A stretch of DNA of 64,000 nt from JAFDVJ01 sp964487505 (GTDB lineage Bacteria; Acidobacteriota; Blastocatellia; Pyrinomonadales; Pyrinomonadaceae), in contig CAZARD010000004.1 in the NCBI GenBank assembly GCA_964487505.1, forward strand, positions 1 to 64,000. The letters are read 5' to 3'. This document shows positions 58,739 through 64,000 of this stretch, in pieces (position 1 is the first letter of the stretch; each line of letters starts with the position of its first letter). A model generated the notes under the pieces. That model did not search any database. It was given only the letters and a program-made list of their open reading frames with translations, and was not told where the DNA came from. A program made the position numbers and the translations under genes.

Positions 58739-60496
58739 CTACTGCGTATCTTTGCGTCGTTCGATGATCTCTTGCGTGTTCTTCGGAACGTTCGAGAAGA
58801 AGTTGTATCCCGTAAGTGCCTCGACGGCGTCGACCGTCGTCCGGAACTGCCGCCAAGGGGCGCTCGTGCTTACCGGCGGTTGGTTCGGAACGACGATCGC
58901 GATCGTACGGGTCGATTTGTTGACGCGAGAGAGATCGTTCGCGCCGTTCGGAAGCACGATAACAACCTTCCAAGTAACGTTCGGAACTACGATCCTTCCA
59001 GCGGCGATCGTTCCCGCGTTGCCTTGTCCACCCGAGAAGATATAGATCTCGTTGCCTTGGTCGGCGAGCGTTCGACAGTAGTTCTCGAAATCGTTCCACG
59101 GTCCCTGGTTGTTCGCCGGAAGTTGCGGAACGAAGTTCGTCATCAGGAACGTCGCGGAGTTGTCGGGAATCGAACGCGTCCGGTCTCCCGACGGGCACAT
59201 ATGACCGCGGTCGTAACCCGAACCGGAGTAATCGCTGTCCTGAACTTGATACCAACCCGCCGGCAGCGCCGGATCAGCACGGTAATCGTCCTGTCGCGGA
59301 GCAGTTCCTACCCAAGTGCTGTCGAGTCTCCACGCGACCCAGTTCGGGATCGCCCGCGATCGGTTGTACGAGAGCGAGTACTGCGGCTTGATCATCAGAT
59401 AGTTGTTCTCGTCCGCAATGTTCGATGTCGCGTTGCTCGGATTCCCGAGGATCAGCGGATCCTCATCGGGCAACGGCGCATTTATGGTCAGATTCTGGTT
59501 TAGGTTGACCGACCGCGACTGCGCATCGGCAGCGACCGCTGAAACGACACGGACTCCGCCCGGCAGGCCATTCGGTATCGTTGCCAGGAAAGAGAAGATA
59601 TTGTCGTTTGGCGTTACGTCGCCGTTTGTTCCGTTATCAAAAAAGGTCTGGGTTGTTGATCCGCCGATATCCGACAGGTTCCCAACTACCGTGATCCCGG
59701 TGCTTGGCGGAGTCGTAGCAGGAATGACGGTCACTGTCAGCAGCGTGTTGCCGCCCGGCGAAACCGTGTTCGGGTTAGCTTGAATTCCGGCCTGCAGATT
59801 TCCGCCGAGATTGCACGCGTTTGTCGGTGTCGACGTGTTGCGCGGCGCGGGAGCGCCAGAAGTGAAGTCGGCCAGGTTGTTGTCGGTGTCGTTGCAACCA
59901 CCGCCGTTTCTTCTGATCGCCGTCGTCGCCGTCAGATCGACCGCCCGCGTCCCTTCGAAACAGCTTGCCGAAGCTCCGTATCCGACGAGATCCACGATCG
60001 TCGGATCGACCGGGCAAGTCGAAGCCGGCAAACGGGTGGTCGAGTTGACCAACGCCAATTTCCCGGTCGTGCTCGAGAGATTCGGAATAAAAGTATTTCC
60101 GGCATTGTTCGTGACCGGCGGCGCTATCAGATCTGGGGTCGGAAGCGCGACGCCGACCGCTCCACCGGACGCGTATTGAACCAAATAGTACTGTCCCGGC
60201 TGCAGCGTGACGTTTCCGAGCGGCGTCACGAGGAACTCCGTACCGCCCGAAGAGGCGTATTGCGTCGACCAACCGTTGAGGTTTACGGGCGAACTGCCGC
60301 GATTGAACAACTCGACGAAGTCGTTGGTGTACTGCGCACCGGCCAATCCGCCGCCGCCGTAAATCTGACTGATGACGATGTCAGGGGAAACCAGGGGCTG
60401 GGCCTGGGCTTCGACCTGAGTCGAAAACCTTGTTCCGATAATGAAAAAGAAAGCGAGCGCGACTACGCCCGACACCAGAAACTTGCCGTACTTCAT
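58739..60496 (-). CDS. Secreted DNA/RNA non-specific endonuclease with lamin-tail domain
   Basis: The 585-residue protein has a signal peptide (FLVSGVVALAFFFIIGTRFS), an N-terminal lamin-tail domain (DIVISQIYGGGGLAGAQYTN, FVELFNRGSSPVNLNGWS), a middle beta region and a C-terminal beta-beta-alpha-metal nuclease with the DRGH motif in GSGYDRGHMCPSGDRTRSIP and an Asn-rich metal site (FVPQLPANNQGPWNDFENYC). It degrades nucleic acids outside the cell or in the envelope. It starts 98 bp from the preceding large protein gene. A NuiA-like inhibitor is encoded 6.3 kb away. Confidence 0.93.
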   Translation of the reverse strand: MKYGKFLVSGVVALAFFFIIGTRFSTQVEAQAQPLVSPDIVISQIYGGGGLAGAQYTNDFVELFNRGSSPVNLNGWSTQYASSGGTEFLVTPLGNVTLQPGQYYLVQYASGGAVGVALPTPDLIAPPVTNNAGNTFIPNLSSTTGKLALVNSTTRLPASTCPVDPTIVDLVGYGASASCFEGTRAVDLTATTAIRRNGGGCNDTDNNLADFTSGAPAPRNTSTPTNACNLGGNLQAGIQANPNTVSPGGNTLLTVTVIPATTPPSTGITVVGNLSDIGGSTTQTFFDNGTNGDVTPNDNIFSFLATIPNGLPGGVRVVSAVAADAQSRSVNLNQNLTINAPLPDEDPLILGNPSNATSNIADENNYLMIKPQYSLSYNRSRAIPNWVAWRLDSTWVGTAPRQDDYRADPALPAGWYQVQDSDYSGSGYDRGHMCPSGDRTRSIPDNSATFLMTNFVPQLPANNQGPWNDFENYCRTLADQGNEIYIFSGGQGNAGTIAAGRIVVPNVTWKVVIVLPNGANDLSRVNKSTRTIAIVVPNQPPVSTSAPWRQFRTTVDAVEALTGYNFFSNVPKNTQEIIERRKDTQ

Positions 60497-60594
60497 TAAA
60501 CTATCCTTACCAATACGATGTATGAAAATCTGAAAACCTTACGGTAACGTAAAGTTTTAACACAAAAGGCAGGTTGAAAAAAGGCAAACGGAGC

Positions 60595-63500
60595 CTATGG
60601 CACAAATATCGACGGCACAGCAATATCGTTCGATATGCCAAAAACTACCGAGCCTGAGGTCGCCGACGAGCCGATCCAGTACCAAGCGGCTGACGACGGA
60701 CGAAAAACGCCTATGTCGCGCAAACCATCGCCGTCAAAATCTGCTTGAAGCGGGCGGTCATCGGCAAGGCCGAATTGCGTGGCCGAGAAACCGGCCGAGG
60801 TCTTGAGCTGATACCAGATACGATCCGTCGGACGGAAAAGGCTCAGATCGGCCCGCCCGTCACCGTCGAAGTCCCCGGCGACCGGTCGGTCACCCGCAAG
60901 GCCGAACCTTTCGATTCGAAATCCTCCGGAACTTCGGCTCACGTACCAGATTCCCTCCAACGGCCTGAAGACCGCAAGATCCGCCTTCCCATCGCCGTCG
61001 TAGTCATCAGCGACCGGAACGTCCCCGGCCAGCCCGAACCTCTCGATCCGAACCTGCGAATCCAAACTCCTGAAGATGTACCAATTGCCGTCCGCGGGCC
61101 TGAACACGGCGATATCCGATTTACCGTCGCCGTCAAAATCAGCCGGAGAAAGAACGTCTCCGGCAAGTCCGAAATTCAACGCCGTGATCGAGTTGTTGAG
61201 ACTCCCGAGAATGAACCACGTCCTCGAGGACGGCCGGAAAACGGCGATGTCTGTCCTACCGTCGCCGTCGTAATCGGCATTTGCCGGGACATCCCCAACG
61301 CTTCCCCACGAATTGTCGAAAGCCGCGCCGTTCGAGCTTTGCCGGATCAAAAAGTCGGGTTGGGCCGGCGAATCACTGGGTCGAAAGACGCTGAGATCCG
61401 TTCTTCCGTCACCGTCGAAATCGAACGGCGCCCTGACACTCGTCGTCGCGCAATCGCAGACGTAGCCGTCGGCGACGACTATATTGTCTATGAACTGCCC
61501 CGTGCGAAAAGAACCCACGTCGGTTCCAACCCGCCATCGAAAACGGACCTGATTTCCGGCAGCACCGGGCGGCAGTTTGGCTTTAGAAGTGATGAACTCG
61601 GATGTCTGATTCGGCCCGCTTCGGCCGGACCAACCTCGACGCCCTGCGAGCGGATTCGAACAACAGGAATCGATGACACCGTCGTATCCGCCCGCCAAGA
61701 ATCGTCCGCCGGCGGCCTCGATGTCCCGCCAATCGCCGTTGCCGATCTTGATCTCGAGAACGGACCCATCATACAAACGGTTTCTAAGAAATGTCGTTTC
61801 CAGTTCGTACCAGTTTCGGAATTCGATCTCGGCGCTCGCGGAATCTATCTGAAATGCCGGGGAAACCAGTTCGTTCAGACCTACCTGATTCGGGTCGGGC
61901 GAAAAAGCCGAATTTGGCGGCGACTGTACCCGCGTACCGGATGTAGTCCAATTCTGCTGAGCGCCGGTTGCCGACGTCGACCAGCCCGAAGGCAGTCCGG
62001 GCGAAGTCACCGAATCGAAACTCTCCGTGAAGGCGATCTTGAGCTTTCCGGTCCTTAAGTTGATCAACGAGGTCCCGAGATCGGCCGCACCGTCGAACAA
62101 ACGGAAAGTCAGGACCAAAGGAGCGCCGCAGGACAGGTTTGGCGCGGCGCGAAAAGTGTAAGGACGGGCGACGGCCGTTCCGCCCGGAGGCATCGATCCG
62201 TAGTTCTGCGGACCGCTCGGATTGAGAACTCCTCCGGATTGCTGAAGCGCGGCGGTCAGATTCGCCGCCGCGGCCGCGCCGGTGTTGCGGAAGGAAACGT
62301 TGATCGTCACGGTCTCGCCCGGATCGACGGCGTTGTTCGCCGAGCAACTCTCGCCGGTGATCTCGATACCGGAATCCTGCAGGACAGCGATCGGCTCGAG
62401 CCCGAAATCCTGAACTATCGGACCGTTACCGGTCGCCGTGACCTGCCGCGTGACCGAACGAAATCCGGGAGCGTTGACACGAAGCTGATACGAGGATCCC
62501 GAAACCACAAGAAGATCGGGATAACTGCCGCCGGCGAGAGTCGTTCTGATGTACGAGTTGTCAGCCGTCACGACGGCACCGACGATCGGCTGACCGTTCG
62601 CCGCGTTCGTGACCGTTCCGATGATCCGCGTCAGGATCGTGTCTGAGCATTCCGAGTACCTGAATCGACCGATTCGCGTCAGCCAACCGAAATCGCTTTC
62701 GTCCTGGCTGGCGAGGGTGTAGTACTGGTTCGTCGCCCAGAAAGTACAGTCGTCCGAAGGATCCACGCTCAGTCCGCTGTAGTCGCCCCATCTGAACCCG
62801 AATGCCTTCTGAACGCCGGTGCCCTCGACAAGGAACTTCTCCGTTCGGAAAGTGCCCGGCGGTTCGGTTGCAAGCCTTCCCGAATACGCAATGCTCGGCG
62901 GTTTGAGTTCGTTGCCGATGCTGTAACCGACCGCCAGATTTCCGGAACCGTCCTGAGCTGCCGCCCCCATGAATCGCGAGGTTTCGACATCGCCGATCGT
63001 CGATGCTTCATTGACGCCGAAGGCGCCGCCCGTGTTCCGGCGAAACTCGTAGAGCCGAACCCCGGCGCGGTAGATGTCGCTTCCCGGACCGACGCTGACC
63101 GTCTGATTGAAAACCAGGGACTCCGAATTGCCGGAATTCCTGTACGCGACGCGATACATCAACCGGTCGCTCTGCGAATCGAGCCGTTCACCCGGAGCGG
63201 GCTGCGCGATGTCGGCACGCCCTGCTGGACTCGTTGGATCGAACTGCGGGACCGAGATCGGGCTTTCCGGGCGTTCGGAGAAGGTTGAATTGAAGGGTTC
63301 GGCGAAATCCGGCCTGAAGTCGAACAAGCGGATGGCGTCGGCCGGATCGCCGTATTCCGTTGCCGAGTATCCGACGAAAATGCCGGGCGTTCCGGCCGGC
63401 GGCGGGCGCATCCCGTCAAGGTCCGCCGGGAGAAGTCCGCCGAGTCTGATGGTCGTCGGCGACGCGAGATCGAAGTATATGTAGCTTGCCGTCGGATCGC

Positions 63501-64000
63501 CGGCGAGAAGTTTCGACCGGTCGAAAGCGAACACTCCGCTGCCGGCGTAATCGCTTCCGAGGAACTCATCGGTCGACATAAAGTAGGCGTTAGGCCAAAC
63601 CCCGATCTTCGGATAATCGTTAAGTTTGACGTTCGGCATCACGAATTCGTAGATGTAATACTCTCCCGTCGGATCGCCAGACTTCGATACCGCTATCATC
63701 TGCCGGAAAGGTGGCTGCTGTGTGCAGAACTGACTGATTATCCAACGGTTGGCGAGCGGGTCGAAAACAACATTCGGGTCGCCGTCGTCGCGTGCGGAAC
63801 AGAGCGTGCCGAGGGGAGCGAATAGGCTGCTCATCTTGAACGGCGGAGTCAACGCGTTTCCCGACTTGTCGTAAACCCGAACAAGCAGGTTCACCGCCTG
63901 CACATAATGGTCGAAACCGATGTCCCCGACCGGATCGGGAGGCATGACCCGAAACCCGAACGCCGCGAAGTTGTCGTTTGAACTCAGGCCATCGAAAGAA
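60595..64000 (-). CDS. Very large secreted FG-GAP protein, 5' end beyond the window
   Basis: At least 1134 residues are visible, open to the window edge, so the start and signal peptide are missing. Order: a propeller-like part (FDPLANRWIISQFCTQQPPF, YPKIGVWPNAYFMSTDEFLG), a carboxypeptidase-regulatory-like domain (ILTRIIGTVTNAANGQPIVG), a CARDB-like domain (NNAVDPGETVTINVSFRNTG), a MAM/jelly-roll-like part (TESFDSVTSPGLPSGWSTSA), and six FG-GAP-like repeats (DGDGKADLAVFRPLEGIWYV). The repeats match those of the 1530-residue protein. It is likely a cell-surface or released protein. No enzymatic motif was seen. Confidence 0.88.
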   Translation of the reverse strand, partial: SFDGLSSNDNFAAFGFRVMPPDPVGDIGFDHYVQAVNLLVRVYDKSGNALTPPFKMSSLFAPLGTLCSARDDGDPNVVFDPLANRWIISQFCTQQPPFRQMIAVSKSGDPTGEYYIYEFVMPNVKLNDYPKIGVWPNAYFMSTDEFLGSDYAGSGVFAFDRSKLLAGDPTASYIYFDLASPTTIRLGGLLPADLDGMRPPPAGTPGIFVGYSATEYGDPADAIRLFDFRPDFAEPFNSTFSERPESPISVPQFDPTSPAGRADIAQPAPGERLDSQSDRLMYRVAYRNSGNSESLVFNQTVSVGPGSDIYRAGVRLYEFRRNTGGAFGVNEASTIGDVETSRFMGAAAQDGSGNLAVGYSIGNELKPPSIAYSGRLATEPPGTFRTEKFLVEGTGVQKAFGFRWGDYSGLSVDPSDDCTFWATNQYYTLASQDESDFGWLTRIGRFRYSECSDTILTRIIGTVTNAANGQPIVGAVVTADNSYIRTTLAGGSYPDLLVVSGSSYQLRVNAPGFRSVTRQVTATGNGPIVQDFGLEPIAVLQDSGIEITGESCSANNAVDPGETVTINVSFRNTGAAAAANLTAALQQSGGVLNPSGPQNYGSMPPGGTAVARPYTFRAAPNLSCGAPLVLTFRLFDGAADLGTSLINLRTGKLKIAFTESFDSVTSPGLPSGWSTSATGAQQNWTTSGTRVQSPPNSAFSPDPNQVGLNELVSPAFQIDSASAEIEFRNWYELETTFLRNRLYDGSVLEIKIGNGDWRDIEAAGGRFLAGGYDGVIDSCCSNPLAGRRGWSGRSGPNQTSEFITSKAKLPPGAAGNQVRFRWRVGTDVGSFRTGQFIDNIVVADGYVCDCATTSVRAPFDFDGDGRTDLSVFRPSDSPAQPDFLIRQSSNGAAFDNSWGSVGDVPANADYDGDGRTDIAVFRPSSRTWFILGSLNNSITALNFGLAGDVLSPADFDGDGKSDIAVFRPADGNWYIFRSLDSQVRIERFGLAGDVPVADDYDGDGKADLAVFRPLEGIWYVSRSSGGFRIERFGLAGDRPVAGDFDGDGRADLSLFRPTDRIWYQLKTSAGFSATQFGLADDRPLQADFDGDGLRDIGVFRPSSAAWYWIGSSATSGSVVFGISNDIAVPSIFVP

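Noticed and set aside
60745..62058. Plus-strand open frame of 437 codons inside the large FG-GAP gene
   Set aside because: Shadow frame of the repeat region; its apparent periodicity comes from the FG-GAP repeats on the other strand.

Overview
The window looks like a chromosomal segment of a Gram-negative heterotroph, most likely Acidobacteriota of the Blastocatellia/Pyrinomonadales type. This is an inference from gene content: very large secreted proteins ending in FG-GAP/VCBS-like repeats (DFDGDGRxDxAVFRPS), a GWxTD-domain protein, DUF2490 and DUF2807 proteins, a YidC with a large periplasmic domain, and moderately high GC. No rRNA, tRNA, CRISPR array, insertion sequence or prophage was seen.

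Layout. 1-3.2 kb is a small accessory patch after the tail of an aspartate kinase gene: an amber-interrupted HigA-type antitoxin gene, a DUF4160/DUF2442 pair and several unknown small genes. 3.4-6.2 kb holds an M1 aminopeptidase. 6.4-18.2 kb holds the iron-sulfur assembly genes in two blocks: rrf2-type regulator plus sufB (with a full-length intein), then sufC-sufD-sufS-cupin-sufU. Between the blocks lie a manganese-type (yybP-ykoY) riboswitch controlling a DUF2490 outer-membrane protein and an NTF2-like protein, two RidA proteins, an SbtA-like transporter, a PhzF-like protein and a zinc-ribbon protein. A menC-like gene follows. From 19.5 to 47.8 kb every gene is on the minus strand: GWxTD protein, tatC, tatA/B, selD (a selenoprotein with an in-frame UGA near its start), parB-parA with two palindromic parS candidates, mnmG, a fused TssB-TssC sheath-like protein, a TPR protein, polyphosphate:AMP phosphotransferase, a 1530-residue secreted propeller/Calx-beta/FG-GAP protein, a 2-oxoacid:ferredoxin oxidoreductase operon, then mnmE-khpB-yidC-yidD-rnpA-rpmH, purN, a transglutaminase-like gene and purM. 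The plus strand resumes with a DHH phosphoesterase, a DUF445 protein and a DUF2807 protein; a NuiA-like nuclease inhibitor lies on minus, then dnaA and dnaN on plus. The end of the window is a secreted gene, then LarA-like, CDF efflux, a secreted lamin-tail/DNA-RNA endonuclease, and a second large FG-GAP protein cut by the window edge.

How it fits together. This is the replication-origin neighbourhood: dnaA-dnaN with DnaA-box clusters on both sides of dnaA, parAB/parS, mnmE, mnmG, yidC, rnpA and rpmH are the classic origin-proximal set, here spread out by unrelated insertions. The suf block has its own Fe-S-sensing type regulator; an 18-bp dyad before that regulator recurs before the manganese riboswitch transcript, suggesting that Fe-S assembly and a manganese-responsive envelope operon share a regulator.

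Points most worth a second look: the riboswitch operon and the shared dyad, the selenocysteine SelD, the orphan TssB-TssC fusion, the SufB intein, the ATC-start CDF gene, the rnpA frame open across rpmH, perfect CRP-type boxes before the ferredoxin oxidoreductase operon, and several probable leaderless transcripts with an identical 7-nt gap between the -10 box and ATG.
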